DNA of 64,000 bases from Siphonodentalium dalli (GCA_032622095.1 CP136069.1:50392760-50456759), one strand, 5' to 3'. Positions 32,890 to 45,270 are shown, numbered from the stretch's first letter. A program made the numbers and translations. The notes: generated from the letters alone by a model not told the origin.

Positions 32890-33837
32890 AAATCTCCAAG
32901 AATACATTCGCCCTGTACACCACACAATATCAAAATCTCAGAAGCTAGATACACCACAGGTGGCGTAATAACGAACCAAAACCGGACGCTTTGTGTCGTA
33001 TATAGACTATATCTGATTTTGTGACGTCACCAATTATTATCTAATACGACGCTGTTGTTTTGAATTTTCGGGAGCGCGAATGTGCACAGTAGATCGGTGG
33101 GCTTAAAGCATTAATGTCGTAATCGGCTGCCAAGAGGCCAACCCAAATCAGTCGACGTGCAACATTCTCCTATTTATATAAACGTCATAAAGTCATTTAT
33201 TTGTTTTTATTTATAAGGGAAAGTAGGTCCATACAAATCATCGGATCCCAGGAAGTTTTAATATTTTTTTAAATAAACTAAAATCACCACAACTCAACAC
33301 GATCTACGTGTATCTCAAAGCTTTATTTTTCCAATTGATTCACAGCAGTTGATCAATACTGCATGGTTCTGTACAGACTATACCGTGCGAAAGGAAATAA
33401 GATAATATTTTATATGGATTTGATTGTTATCATAAGTCTGCATGTATATCCTATTTTTTGAATAGAATGAAAACATATACTTATGAACAAAGCAGAAGAT
33501 ACAGTCAGTTCCACGCGAATTCGGTCAATGGTGAAAGTTACACGATGACGTTGTTTGTCGAATATCATTGAAATCGACATGATGACATGTTATGAGTGAA
33601 ATGAACATCCTGAGTATCTGAAGCGGAGAGCTCCCCCAATAATATAATGGTTAGTTTCAGTTCCATGCACTCGCGACAACATATATAACTATTTATAATT
33701 ACCCCACCAAACATAAGCCTTATGCATGTGGATCTTATTTGGTTGGAATCTATAAAGTGATTTTGACAAGAATTGTTTTAAACGCTACATGCAGAAACCC
33801 CTTTATAGATGTGATTGTTTTAGCTTTGGTTCGTTTA
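32890..33837. other. No recognisable feature
   Basis: AT-rich, probably older intergenic DNA. No supported gene or repeat. Confidence 0.5.
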
Positions 33838-34712
33838 TTACCCTTGGAACAAACGTCGCACTACCGCGACTCGAATTCAATTAGAAATAGACTCGAGTTT
33901 AATTCAAAATTCGTCTGTTGAAACAAACGTCGCATTTAATTCAAGACGAATCTAAATGATTTCTTAAAATGGCATAAAGCGTTCATGAGGGTTTTGGTCA
34001 AAACGGCTAAAATATGAAGTTATATATCAATTTAAAGCGTAAAATTTTGTGAGAAAATGTGGCTTTTGACTTCCAAGCGACGAAATTAATATTAATATTC
34101 TGAGGAGTGGAAATTATTGGTTTTATATCGCTATTTCGTAGGTATTTGTCACATATTTTAGGTCGGACATGATTCTTTAGGTGGAATTTTGCTCTGAACT
34201 TGTCTGAAAGAAATCAGGTCCAGTTTACTTTTTATACGAAAACGTTGTACCTTTTTAACAATTTAATAGCAAGTTGAGATCAACGCGGTATAACACTATA
34301 TTGCGTTAGTATGCCTATCTAAAGCCCCATGGTAAAATAAACATGGCGGGCAGGGACGTATAGCTAGAGGGTCTACGTTGGGGGGGGGGGGGCTAATAAA
34401 TTTGCGTAATTCAATTTGCAACCCGCTTGGCTGTTCCTTCACATGCCTGGATGATAGCCTATTCTGAATAGATCAGTAGACTTTTGATCATGAACTGGGC
34501 GGACCAAGGTTCTGCCAGTAGAAGAAAAATTAGAGATCTGAACCTGAAAATCCGATCATAGTTGGGCACGGTGGGAGAAAAGTTTTGAAATCTGAACATG
34601 AAAATCGCAAAAACCTATAGCATCTAGACTGGCCTCAAGCTTTCCAAGTGTTGGAAATTTCCAACCTGACACGCCCCACTAAGGTTGGAAAATTTCATTT
34701 AAGTTCATAAAA

Positions 34713-34761
34713 TCATAGTTAGCGGGTATCATAGTTAGCGGGTATCATAGTTAGCGGGTAT
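34713..34761. repeat. 16 bp tandem repeat, ~3 copies
   Basis: Perfect 'tcatagttagcgggta' units in a row. Confidence 0.95.
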
Positions 34762-34972
34762 ATCCAAATGGAATAAATATTTATTTAGTGCGTCTACTCG
34801 CATTTAATTTGAAACAAACGTCGCACTTTCGTCGACTCGAATTCAAATACCACCAAATTACGTCACGTTCGTTGGTGTTTTCAAGTTTAAATTGGAATTC
34901 CCTCATTAGCATATCATTATGCAGCTCGTTTCGGTGATGTCGACGGTGATGCGACGTTTGTATCAAACACGG

Positions 34973-35391
34973 ATCTCAGACGCATCAGCAATTAGATATC
35001 TCTGTCAGACAGAAAGCAAAGGTTTCTGGGAAAAACTCCATAGCATGTGCGATAATTCCAAAACATCTGAGTCAAAAGTAAATCTTGACGAATTTGCAGC
35101 ACATTTCCAGTCACTAAACTGTATAGAAGAGCTTGATGATCTTTCACGTTTCGTGAGCGATGATTATGATCCGTCGGATAGCTTTTATTTAAATAATCCT
35201 AAATCGGAGGAGGAAATTAAGACTGCCATATTGAGGCTTAAAAATGGAAAGGCAAGTGGTTATGACCAGCTATGTAATGAATATTTCAAATCGACTTTAG
35301 ATATGTTTATGCCAGTTTATGTTTTATTATTTAATTTGATTCTGAACTGTGGTATTTTCCCACTAGGGTGGGCGATAGGTATGATAAAACC
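34973..35391 (+). pseudogene. LINE A fragment 1: linker and start of reverse transcriptase
   Basis: The frame open from 34919 carries 'GFWEKLHSMCD', the linker typical between endonuclease and RT in APE-type LINEs. Next come the RT N-terminal block 'ILRLKNGKASGYDQLCNEY' and 'LNCGIFPLGWAIGMIKP'. The endonuclease domain is missing, so the copy is 5'-truncated. The family resembles CR1/Jockey-group elements of invertebrates; the clade is not resolved. The reading breaks off at 35391 exactly where a 1.9 kb insertion starts and resumes at 37326 in the next block of the same RT. Confidence 0.85.
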
Positions 35392-37029
35392 AGCGCATCC
35401 GCACACAATCCCGTCCAAATACAGATACGATAGGCGAGAATCGCATGCGTTTTGATATGTCGATGCCGTCTGGAGAGTTTGGCGGGACCAGCATCCCGTC
35501 TCGATTTGCTCAGTCTACCCTTGATGCTATAAAGTGGTAGCCGCGGGCGCTTATATATAGAGTTGTTTTTATGAGCCATCAGGCCCCCGCGGCAGCGGTC
35601 GCTGGCGCGACCTGACTGCCTCGATATCAATTTGAAAAAGGGGTGACGTTGCTTAACGCGCCTGCGGCGCTTCAATAACAGTTTGAATTTTGTGTTTCCC
35701 AACAGGTTAGAGTTTGAATTTTGTGTTTCCCAACAGGTTAGGTACATTTCCAGTCACTAAACTGTATAGAAGAGCTTGATGATCTTTCACGTTTCGTGAG
35801 CGATGATTATGATCCGTCGGATAGCTTTTATTTAAATAATCCTAAATCGGAGGAGGAAATTAAGACTGCCATATTGAGGCTTAAAAATGGAAAGGCAAGT
35901 GGTTATGACCAGCTATGTAATGAATATTTCAAATCGACTTTAGATATGTTTATGCCAGTTTATGTTTTATTATTTAATTTGATTCTGAACTGTGGTATTT
36001 TCCCACTAGGGTGGGCGATAGGTATGATAAAACCAGCGCATCCGCACACAATCCCGTCCAAATACAGATACGATAGGCGAGAATCGCATGCGTTTTGATA
36101 TGTCGATGCCGTCTGGAGAGTTTGGCGGGACCAGCATCCCGTCTCGATTTGCTCAGTCTACCCTTGATGCTATAAAGTGGTAGCCGCGGGCGCTTATATA
36201 TAGAGTTGTTTTTATGAGCCATCAGGCCCCCGCGGCAGCGGTCGCTGGCGCGACCTGACTGCCTCGATATCAATTTGAAAAAGGGGTGACGTTGCTTAAC
36301 GCGCCTGCGGCGCTTCAATAACAGTTTGAATTTTGTGTTTCCCAACAGGTTAGAGTTTGAATTTTGTGTTTCCCAACAGGTTAGGTACATTTCCAGTCAC
36401 TAAACTGTATAGAAGAGCTTGATGATCTTTCACGTTTCGTGAGCGATGATTATGATCCGTCGGATAGCTTTTATTTAAATAATCCTAAATCGGAGGAGGA
36501 AATTAAGACTGCCATATTGAGGCTTAAAAATGGAAAGGCAAGTGGTTATGACCAGCTATGTAATGAATATTTCAAATCGACTTTAGATATGTTTATGCCA
36601 GTTTATGTTTTATTATTTAATTTGATTCTGAACTGTGGTATTTTCCCACTAGGGTGGGCGATAGGTATGATAAAACCAGCGCATCCGCACACAATCCCGT
36701 CCAAATACAGATACGATAGGCGAGAATCGCATGCGTTTTGATATGTCGATGCCGTCTGGAGAGTTTGGCGGGACCAGCATCCCGTCTCGATTTGCTCAGT
36801 CTATACCCTTGATGCTATAAAGTGGTAGCCGCGGGCGCTTATATATAGAGTTGTTTTTATGAGCCATCAGGCCCCCGCGGCAGCGGTCGCTGGCGCGACC
36901 TGACTGCCTCAATATCAATTTGAAAAAGGGGTGACGTTGCTTAACGCGCCTGCGGCGCTTCAATAACAGTTTGAATTTTGTGTTTCCCAACAGGTTAGAG
37001 TTTGAATTTTGTGTTTCCCAACAGGTTAG
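35101..37029 (+). repeat. Exact 643 bp triplication inside LINE A
   Basis: Three units (starting near 35101, 35744 and 36387) are almost identical. The third has a 2 bp insertion ('tctataccc') and a G-to-A change. Each unit joins the 3' part of LINE fragment 1 to about 347 bp of unrelated sequence with 'ccgcgggcgc', 'tatatatagag' and two tandem copies of 'ttttgtgtttcccaacagg'. That last motif looks like a polypyrimidine tract plus 3' splice site. The full interruption of the LINE is 35392-37316, bounded by GATAAAACC at 35383 and 37317. No inverted termini are obvious. Confidence 0.88.
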
Positions 37030-37325
37030 ACAGTGCCGTCCGCCTCAGCCAAGCCCACCCACCCTAAAAGTGATTTTTCCTATAGTGTTTTTGAAACGTG
37101 TCTCTTTGTGGTGTCATTCTTTTGGTATGATTTTTTACTAAATAACGGGTATATTAGAGTTACATTTCTTTGAATTTTACAATCGAAACATAGTATAAGA
37201 TATTCGCATGCGATGCTGAGTCACGCGGGACACGGCAAACTAAATCGCGCGCAAATTGGCTTGCGATTTTTCAGCATCCCACCCCATTTGGCATGCGATA
37301 GCGTTTGTACTAGGTGGATAAAACC

Positions 37326-37965
37326 TATCTATAAAAAATCTGGGGACCCCAAAAATCCAGATTCATACCGTGGTATAACACTGCTAAGCTGTTTCTCTAA
37401 GATATTCACATCAATACTTAATTGCAGACTAGTAGCATTTTCCGAAGAATTCGAGATTATCTTGAAAACACAAACCGGATTTAGAAAAGGACACTCCACG
37501 ATAGATAACATATTCATATTACAGAGTATAATATATCTCTATTTATCAAGTGGCAAGAAACTTTATTGTATCTTTATAGACTTTAGAAAAGCATTTGATA
37601 CGATTTGGAGGGACGCATTGCGGCTAAAAATGATGAACTATGATATTAATGGTAAAGTCCTAAATATTATAAAGGATATGTATGGCAAAATTAACATTTG
37701 TGTCAGAGACAACAACTCTATGTCTGACTTTTTTGTAAGTAATATGGGCCTATTTCAAGGTGAAATAATGTCACCTTTCTTATTTTCTCTCTATGTAAAT
37801 GATTTACAAAGTTTTTTGTATGATTGTGCAATAGACCCTCTGAAATTTCTAGATGAATCATATATGCAAAATGTCGGCTGCTTTATTAAATTGTTATGTA
37901 TTTTATATGCCGACGATACAGTTCTTTTTTCTGACGACGAAGATAATATGCATAGGGCTCTCCTC
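37326..37965 (+). pseudogene. LINE A fragment 2: reverse transcriptase core
   Basis: Continues fragment 1 without loss of residues: 'IYKKSGDP', 'YRGITLLSCFSKIFTSILN', 'QTGFRKGHSTIDNIF', 'FIDFRKAFDTIW' (first catalytic Asp), 'GEIMSPFLFSLYVNDL', and the catalytic YADD at 37906-37917. The frame is intact here. It is cut after 'EDNMHRALL' by the 9.3 kb TIR element; the residues past 37965 in the open frame belong to that element's terminus. RT polymerises cDNA at the target in LINE retrotransposition. Confidence 0.9.
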
Positions 37966-38028
37966 TATGGGCAGCCATTCGGTCGGAAATTACATGAAAT
38001 AAAAGTTAATGGTGGCTTGTAAAAACAA

Positions 38029-38356
38029 TAGTCTCCATTTTTAAACCAATGGTCGTTCTTTGATTCTATAAGAGACAATTCCGTTTCAATAGATATAGAT
38101 TCAAACCAAATAGTCTCCATTTTCAAACCAATGGTCGTTCTTGGATTCTATAAGAGACAATTCCGTTTCAATAGATATAGATTCAAACCAAATAGTCTCC
38201 ATTTTCAAACCAATGGTCGTTCTTGGATTCTATAAGAGACAATTCCGTTTCAATAGATATAGATTCAAACCAAATAGTCTCTATTTTCAAACCAATAATC
38301 GTTCTTGGATTCAATAAGAGACAGTTCCGTTTTAATAGATAAAGATTCATAATCAA
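38029..38356. repeat. 82 bp subterminal tandem repeat, 4 copies
   Basis: 'tagtctc(c/t)attttcaaacc' recurs at 38029, 38111, 38193 and 38275 with an exact 82 bp period. More diverged units lie near 38517. It lies in the left TIR of the 9.3 kb element; the right TIR has a single unit. Confidence 0.92.
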
Positions 38357-39186
38357 TGTTGACCGATGCAAAATTAATGTTCTATTTTAATTTAATAGCG
38401 TTCGTTCAACTAATATCTAATAACACACAATTAGTAAGATTCGCGCATATTCAATAAACGTACATTCCGTTTCAATGGCCATATTTTCTTAATCAATAAA
38501 GATATTTCAATATCCAATAGTCTCCATTTTCAAACTAATAGTCGTTCTTGGATTCAATAAGAGACAATTCCGTTTTAATAGATATATTTTCTTAATCAAT
38601 AGAATCTATTTCAAAACCAATAGCCGTTCCTGGATTCAATAAGAGACAAATCTACTATTTCCGGTCAAACCAATGAATAATAATTGAAGATTATTAACAT
38701 CCGTTTACAAACCAATGATCATTTCTCGAATTAATAACTTCCGTTTACAAACCAATGATTAATTCTTAAACCAATGAACGCTAGGGTCGCCACCAATATC
38801 AAATTAACGCTAGGAGCGCCACCATGAATCTTGTTGGAATCACCAAACTGCAAATTCCGTGACGTCAACATGGGATACCCCCCTGCCAAAAAAAAAAATG
38901 CATGTTCTCGAACATTTTCGCGTCAGAAAGTGACCCTGAACATGAAAACTGCGATGATATACGGACTGTGGACTATATCCTGTACCTGTAGCAGATACCG
39001 AAGATCCAATTGAGAGTTTGTTTTTAATATTGTCATTATTATTGACCAAGAAGATCTGAATTAAGCAACCGAATTTGAGGACTGTTCTAGTATGATGTTG
39101 ATCACTTGATGTATCACTCATTCACTGTCAGTATCTGAAATCACTGTCAGTATTACTGTGATTATCACTGTTCCCAACTTACCTAC

Positions 39187-39890
39187 ATGTGCCAGCTCAG
39201 AAACCAGATCATACAAAGCGTCACTCAATCACCATATCTTGGAGTCATGCTCTCAAACGATATGAAATGGTTGCCACAGATAGACAAGATCACGAAGAAG
39301 GCTAACAGCACGCTCGGATTCATCACAAGAAACCTTAGGAAGGCACAACTCAAGAGTAAATGCGTAGCGTATGAGACACTCGTAAGATCGTCGCTGGAAT
39401 ACGCAGCGGTCATGTGGGATCCTCACCAGCAGCAGAACATCGACGCCCTGGAGAGAATTTACAGAGAGGAGCTGTACGGCTCATGACCGGCAATTACCAA
39501 TCGAAGGACATGGCCAAACTGATGAATGACTGCGAGATAAGACCACTCGACGAAAGAAGGAAAGACCAGAGGTTGGAGCTCTTTCACAAGATGGATAAGG
39601 GGCAGGTGTCGGCTGTAAACACTCAGTGCTTAATTAAACCAAAAAAGGTGGGCAGAAAAATCCGAGCCAAGAAATTTGCAGATTTCAGTGCCACAAATAT
39701 AGTCTCAAAACAGGAATGTAATAATTCACTGTCCTACCGGTAAGAGCCACTGGTGACAAACTCTGCTGAATACTCAAATTCATTCTTCCCATGGACAATT
39801 ATTCAGTGGAACACTCTAAACGAGATGGACGCATGCGAAATTCAAAATAGAACAGCAGCGGACAACTCAACAGTCCCGCAAAGAACATAA
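39187..39890 (+). pseudogene. 3' fragment of a second LINE inside the 9.3 kb element
   Basis: 'YLGVMLSNDMKW', 'KANSTLGFITRNL', 'YETLVRSSLEYAAVMWDP' and 'NIDALERI' are the conserved post-RT region of CR1/Jockey-like LINEs. A frameshift near 39465 is followed by 'AVRLMTGNYQSKDMAKLM', 'LDERRKDQRLELFHKM' and, past a stop at 39743, 'SFFPWTIIQWNTL'. The 5' part with the catalytic RT is absent. It differs in sequence from LINE A, so it is a separate insertion. Confidence 0.82.
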
Positions 39891-40518
39891 TTCTCTCTCT
39901 CCCGGCGTTCTACACATCCGCGAGGATCATACGCCGCACACCATCCAGATCCAGATGCAGCGATTGTCTGTCAAAATCCGGTGGAGAACTTAGGATGTGT
40001 TCGACAAGTACTAACAACAGCAGTATGAATATGATTATGTCAACAATAACAACAACAACAACATCTCTAACACCGTAAGATAATCGTTCGATCTACTGTG
40101 TAGTGCGTACTAGCACTGTACATTGCGACGACTTCTTCTGAAAACAACCATTGAGTGGAACCGCTTCAAACAGTCAGATGTTGATTCAGGCGATCGGTAA
40201 TATTGAATGTCTGAAGGATTTATTAAATATGGATTCTATTTTCTAGACGTTTCATACGAGCGTCGTGGAATCGGACTCTGAACATTGCTGGAGTATTGAT
40301 CAAGTAAACCTGACAGTGCGAAGAGCACTTCAGAACTCAATCATAAGCCAACTAGAACAGAGGGCATGCCAACTTACAGGTTGCATTACACATGCATATA
40401 TTGTGACCACATAAATGATATATACAACTGCAGTGACTTCTTCATTATTTCAGTATTTGATACCATAACCATGGTCGTTCCATAGTAATCCATACCATAA
40501 TTTTTGGTTTTACATAAC
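39891..40518. other. Likely LINE 3' tail, then no feature
   Basis: 'caacaataacaacaacaacaac' at about 40040 may belong to the LINE 3' UTR. Beyond it I see no gene or repeat. Confidence 0.4.
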
Positions 40519-41079
40519 GGTAGGGCCTAAAAAAAAAAGACGTTTGTTTCCGCTAACCCGACCGACCCTATTTTAAACCCCCGACCCTAAACTTTTTATT
40601 GCCATTGCAAAAAAAAAACAAATCGGACCAAAAAAAAAAAAAAAAACATTTTCTTTTTTTTTTCAATTTATGTCCCAATTCATATCAGAACAAGATGCAA
40701 AACATTAATATATTTATATATATTGCCATAAGAAATTTAAGTTTACAAAAAGATTTAAGTTTAACAGTTGGAATCATACCGTACTGTAAAGTATGTTTGG
40801 CTTTATCTAGCTTTCATCTGTGAAAACTTCAAATAGTTTGAGTTCAGCTTTGTTATCATTCAGCCTTCAGACTTCAGGAACATTAACAATTTGATCAAAT
40901 CAACCTGGTTATCAGGTGGGATATCATAATACCAAATGAAAAATTAACATAGAGATTAGTACTATAAATAGTAATTACTAACTTAATAGACATTGTTTCT
41001 GTACTACATGATCATAGTCCATTGAACCAAAAGATATCTGACAATATCGTATAAGCATTTCCAATCCATACATATAAAA

Positions 41080-41938
41080 CAAGAGATCGACTGTCGTCCG
41101 GTGCACACCCCCTTAGCGCATACCGCCTGATGTGGGCATATCTATAACTTATGATTGCTATACTCAGACAGATGGACCCAAAAAATCAGCATTTTCATGT
41201 AAACAAAGATGAATAACTATAAAACAAAAAACAAAACAGTTGAATGTGCCATTAAATGTCCTCATAGTGGTGAACATCCATACAAAATTTCATTGAGATC
41301 TGAGCATTACTGTTCAAGTTATGACCTCAGAACAGACGTCGGATGGACCAATTAACAGCCAACATTTCCAGAAAAACAAAGATGAATAACTCTAGAATGG
41401 AAAAGCGGAACAATGGAACCCTCTATTGAATGTCCTCATAGTGGTGAACATCCGTACCAAATTTCATTGAGATCCCAGCACAACTGTTGAAGTTACGACA
41501 TGAACAGACACCAGACGGACCAAAAAGCCAATATTTCCAGATAAACAAAGATGTATAAGTCTAGAATGGAAAATTCGAACAAAACGATGGAACCCTCTTT
41601 TTAATGTCCTCATAGTAGTGAACATCCATACCAATTTTCATTGAGATCCCAGCACAACTGTTGAAGTTACGACATGAACAGACTCCAGACAGACCAAAAT
41701 GCCAACATTTCCAGATATTAACAAAGATGAAACACTCTAGAATGGAAAATCCGAACAAAACGATGGAACCCTCTATTTAATGTCCTCATAGTAGTGAACA
41801 TTCATACCTAATTTCATTGAGATCCGAGTACTACTGTTCAAGTTATGACATGAACAGACATCGGACGGACGTATGGATGGACGCACGGACGAACAGGTGC
41901 AAAACAGTATACCCCCTTTTTTTTTAAAGGGGTATAAC
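41080..41938. repeat. ~175 bp tandem array, 4 units
   Basis: 'tgtcctcatagt(g/a)gtgaaca' recurs at 41257, 41430, 41604 and 41781, with 'tttcattgagatc', 'gttatgac' or 'gttacgac', and 'aacaaagatg'. Borders are 'acaagagatcgactgtcgtcc' with 'gcacaccccctta' and 'tataccccct(T)n aaaggggtata'. Confidence 0.88.
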
Positions 41939-42031
41939 AAATTTCCAAAGTTATGTTTGAGAAACTTGATCAAATTGACCTCTCAGTAAAATTCAAAATA
42001 CTGACTCTGCCCTAGATTAGCTCTAAATGCA

Positions 42032-42319
42032 ATGGATTTTCACAAATTTTGCAGGGTGAGAACCCCCACCATCAGCAGGGGGAGGTCACCCCTCCCAAAC
42101 CTTCCACCGCTCAGGCCTTCGCGTTATGCCTTTGGCATATCATTGCCCAAAAACAGGTGTCCTAAAAAAATACCTAGATCCTTCACTGAATGTGGAGGAG
42201 AAGGTGGTGTTCTGAAGCCATCATTAAGAGATCGGTACAAGACGGTCACTCCAATATGTGAACAGTGCAGTGGTGCTGGACTGACTCCAGTTGTCGTCAG
42301 ACCATATGGGAAATATTAG
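42032..42319 (+). CDS. Possible exon or chance ORF of unknown function
   Basis: A 95-residue frame with an ATG start and TAG stop. The C-terminal third ('FTECGGEGG..', then 'ICEQCSGAGLTPVVV' and a final RPYGKY) has a paired-cysteine look. 'aaattttgcag' and 'aaatacctag' upstream of parts of it resemble 3' splice sites. I recognise no family and it lies within repeat DNA. Confidence 0.15.
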   Translation: MDFHKFCRVRTPTISRGRSPLPNLPPLRPSRYAFGISLPKNRCPKKIPRSFTECGGEGGVLKPSLRDRYKTVTPICEQCSGAGLTPVVVRPYGKY

Positions 42320-42680
42320 GATTATCAAAGACTATAGTAGTATATAGACTAGTATATATGTAAACATTAAAGCATATGCAAGATTGAATTGGAGTTTATA
42401 GTTTCTCTGTCATCTGGGTTAACATGATTGGGGCTTAGAAGTGCATAGTTTGGGTTATTGACAAGTATTATACAGTTATTTTTAAAGATACTGAAAAAAA
42501 AAATTTAACCAAAAAAAAAAAGTTAAGCCTACCTACCCTAATTTTTTTCAGCTCGTTAGCGGAAACAAACGTATTTTTTTGTTAGGCCTGGGGTACCGGA
42601 TTATTTGGTTACTTTTTTTTATTTCGTACTTTGTAGAAAATCATTTATTTGTTTCCATATGGTGTGACATACATGTAGTA

Positions 42681-42800
42681 ACATGGTACGAAATGACCAA
42701 TTGATTTCCTACATGGTACGAAACGACCAAACAATAAGGTATGAAACTACCAAAAATATGGTACGAAACTACCAAAAATATGGTACGAAATGACTTAAGA
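42681..42800. repeat. Minisatellite on 'atggtacgaaa(c/t)(g/t)acc'
   Basis: Five to six units of about 20-28 bp. Scattered inverted or diverged units of the same motif occur at 43517-43620 and 44270-44330. Confidence 0.8.
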
Positions 42801-42888
42801 TGATACAAAACGTCCTGTACCCATTTATATCTCCTCGGCAAGGGGAACAACGAGACAGTGACCCTGTAGACTAGCAGCGCCAACATCG

Positions 42889-43007
42889 TTGGTTTGATAT
42901 TAGGCCCTATATCACCCTGAGGTAACCTCATATCACAATCAGCCTGACGACGAAGGCTGATATGAGGCTACTGAGGACTGAAATCAGGCCTATAATATCA
43001 AACCAAC
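42889..43007. repeat. Hairpin of ~119 bp
   Basis: 'ttggtttgatattaggcc' and 'cctcatatcacaatcagcc' are matched by 'ggctgatatgagg' and 'ggcctataatatcaaacca' around a 10-base loop. Confidence 0.8.
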
Positions 43008-43646
43008 CAAGTAATACCCTACATGTATCTATTAATTACGGTAGTTCGCCTCTTAGTAACAGTGTAATATTGACAACTTTTTCTAATGAGTGACATCACA
43101 AAAAAATTGGTATCATTGCCTATTCTAATAGTGAAATAGAATTACACCATGTCAAAGCCATACAGTGTATTACTCAGATCGTGATGTCATAAAATCATAC
43201 ATGTATTACTCTTAATTAGTGATGTCGTAAAATGATATTACTCGATTTAGGGCAAATTGAAGTGATATTCAGCTAAGTACAAATGGAGTTTGATAACAAG
43301 CCATATCGTGCAAAAATGTCATATCTAATTAATAATTTTCGATTTTTTTTTGGACCGATATACATTTACCCTGTAGCCATCTGTAGGAAACTTCCTTCCA
43401 AGGGGGTGCTGTCGGAACATACATATATCAAGGTGGACCCCCTCCCCAATGGGAGACTCGTATCCATGCCCATTGGAAATAAATGATAATGTGCAATGGA
43501 TGAATAGGTTGCTGGCATTTCATACCATGGAAGTTTGACATGGAGATGTTTCGCACCAGGGTTCTGGACATTTCATACCAGTTCCTGTATCATTTCGACA
43601 ATTCGTACCTTTGAGTATACCGGTATTATTTTTTTTTTAAATGACA

Positions 43647-44086
43647 TTAAAGGTACTCAGTCCGATTCGATGGTTCCCATATCATCATATTTCAACAACA
43701 ACAACAACACCATTTTTTTAAATGCCACTTCGTTTACCAGAATCGATTAATGCCCCAAAAATAATGCTAACCAGTCAAATATAGTATACAATTGCCCAAA
43801 ACCTGTTATTTATCAATATTTTGTTCAATGAAATTTTGCGGGTTTGTCAAATATCTGACACAACAACAGCCATTTGCTTTTTGAGTTATCCATCTTCATC
43901 CGTCCTCTTTCGACTTTTTATTGGGCCAATAAAAATTATCGATGGTAAAAATAATAGATTTCAAAAATCAATATCTGATCATTCTCAGCTTTGATGGGTG
44001 GGTTCCTCAACTCAAATCACATATGTTTTACCCGAAGCCAAGGAAATATTAATATTCAAGCGTTAATTCGGATTATGCATCTTTAA
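43647..44086. mobile_element. TTAA-flanked (piggyBac-like) MITE, copy 3
   Basis: TTAA at 43647 and 44083 encloses a diverged 432 bp copy. Ends are AGGTACTCAGTCCGAT and TTCGGATTATGCATCT; the right end is decayed. The '(aac)n', 'cagaatcgattaatg' and 'cctcaactcaaatca' blocks match the other copies. Confidence 0.78.
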
Positions 44087-44666
44087 CTTTGTCGCGACAA
44101 TTTCGATTGGTTCATTTTGTTTCGAAAAAAAAAGAAAGAAATATGTTAACATGTAAATGTTGGGTTGTCATCATCACGAACGTTAAATCATGATCATGTT
44201 CACTCTCATTAAGTTAACACGATTAATATAATTTTTCACATGTACGAATGACCATTCATCATTTTTGGGAATCAATGAAACATACCAAAATGTGGTGTGA
44301 AATGACCAAAAACATGGTACGAAACAATTAAATGTGTCATTCAAATCAAGGGTACAAACTGGCCATAGTAGGAAAAGTCGTTTGAGCCATCCAACAGTCC
44401 TGGGTGAATCGCTTGGGCGATCGGTTTTCCACAGTAAGGATGCATCTTGGAAGAGGGGAGTCAATCTAATTAACTGTTATCTATAACCAATACTTAAAAA
44501 CAATAACAATTTATTTTGATTTCTTTTGAAACACACAGAATAATTATTTACTGAGAATATTCAATATAAACATATACAAATTCTCAAACAAAGGGAATTT
44601 CAATGTTCAAGAAATTTAGAGTCCCCTCTCACTTATGGGAGGCCCTTTTCACATTTATTATTTATT

Positions 44667-44822
44667 TGCGCTCAAGCACAAATATTAAGCTTAAACATAA
44701 ATCATTTGGGCTTAAGCGAATGTCATTTGTGCTTGAGCACAAATATGTGTCTATCAATTTGTTTGCGCTTAAGTGAAAATCATTTGCGCTTAAGTGTAAA
44801 TGCTTTGCGCTTAAGCGCAAAT
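44667..44822. repeat. Palindromic minisatellite on 'tttgcgcttaagcgcaaat'
   Basis: About seven diverged units, each itself palindromic, with an AflII-like CTTAAG centre. The same motif resumes at 45749-45805. Confidence 0.85.
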
Positions 44823-44989
44823 ACCTAACACTCCTTTACTTCCCTCTGATTGTGAATGATGGAGTCCATCTCATAGTATATTATTATGGGCCCATATATA
44901 GTAGTAGCCCATACAGACTCGAAAGTTGAAAAGTCAAAAGCATCTCTGTCTCTGGTGTCCCAAAAAATGGTGCCTCATTCCCAAAGCTC

Positions 44990-45270
44990 TAGTATATTTT
45001 ATTAAAGGGACATCTCCTGCACAAATATATACCATTTCCATGGTCATAGAATGGGAATTAGGGGTTACTGGTGGCTTGCTTCCCTCGTAGTGTACATGTA
45101 CTTATTGAATAGAAATAGGGGAAAACATATTTTCATATTATCAGCATCCCTGTTCCTAAGAATTTGTGCCTCTATCCCAGAGATCTATTACATTTTATAA
45201 AAGAGACATATACCATTTCCATGGTCATAAAAGGTACTGGTATCTATGGATCACTGGGGATTGCTTCCCT
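44990..45270 (+). repeat. ~185 bp direct repeat, two units
   Basis: 'attttat(t/a)aaag(g/a)gacat', 'ataccatttccatggtcata' and 'ttgcttccct(c/t)gta' occur near 44997 and 45191. Confidence 0.7.

Larger units (their letters stand above)
40519..42592. repeat. Inverted termini 'ggcctaa(A)n..acgtttgtttccgctaac', 2.07 kb
   Basis: The block at 40523-40560 is matched in reverse at 42551-42590, each with an A/T homopolymer between 'taggcc' and 'acgtttgtttccgctaac'. A related terminus occurs at 62674-62735. The interior holds a tandem array (41080-41938) and a small ORF. It may be an old non-autonomous element; no TSD is clear. Confidence 0.55.

Noticed and set aside
35331-36990. Repeated minus-strand Arg/Lys-rich frames of up to 138 residues
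   Set aside because: They are antisense to the triplicated LINE/insert junction and are identical because the DNA was triplicated recently, not through selection.
38029-38356. CRISPR-like array of evenly spaced repeats
   Set aside because: The 82 bp units are entirely repeated with no unique spacers, and the genome is eukaryotic.
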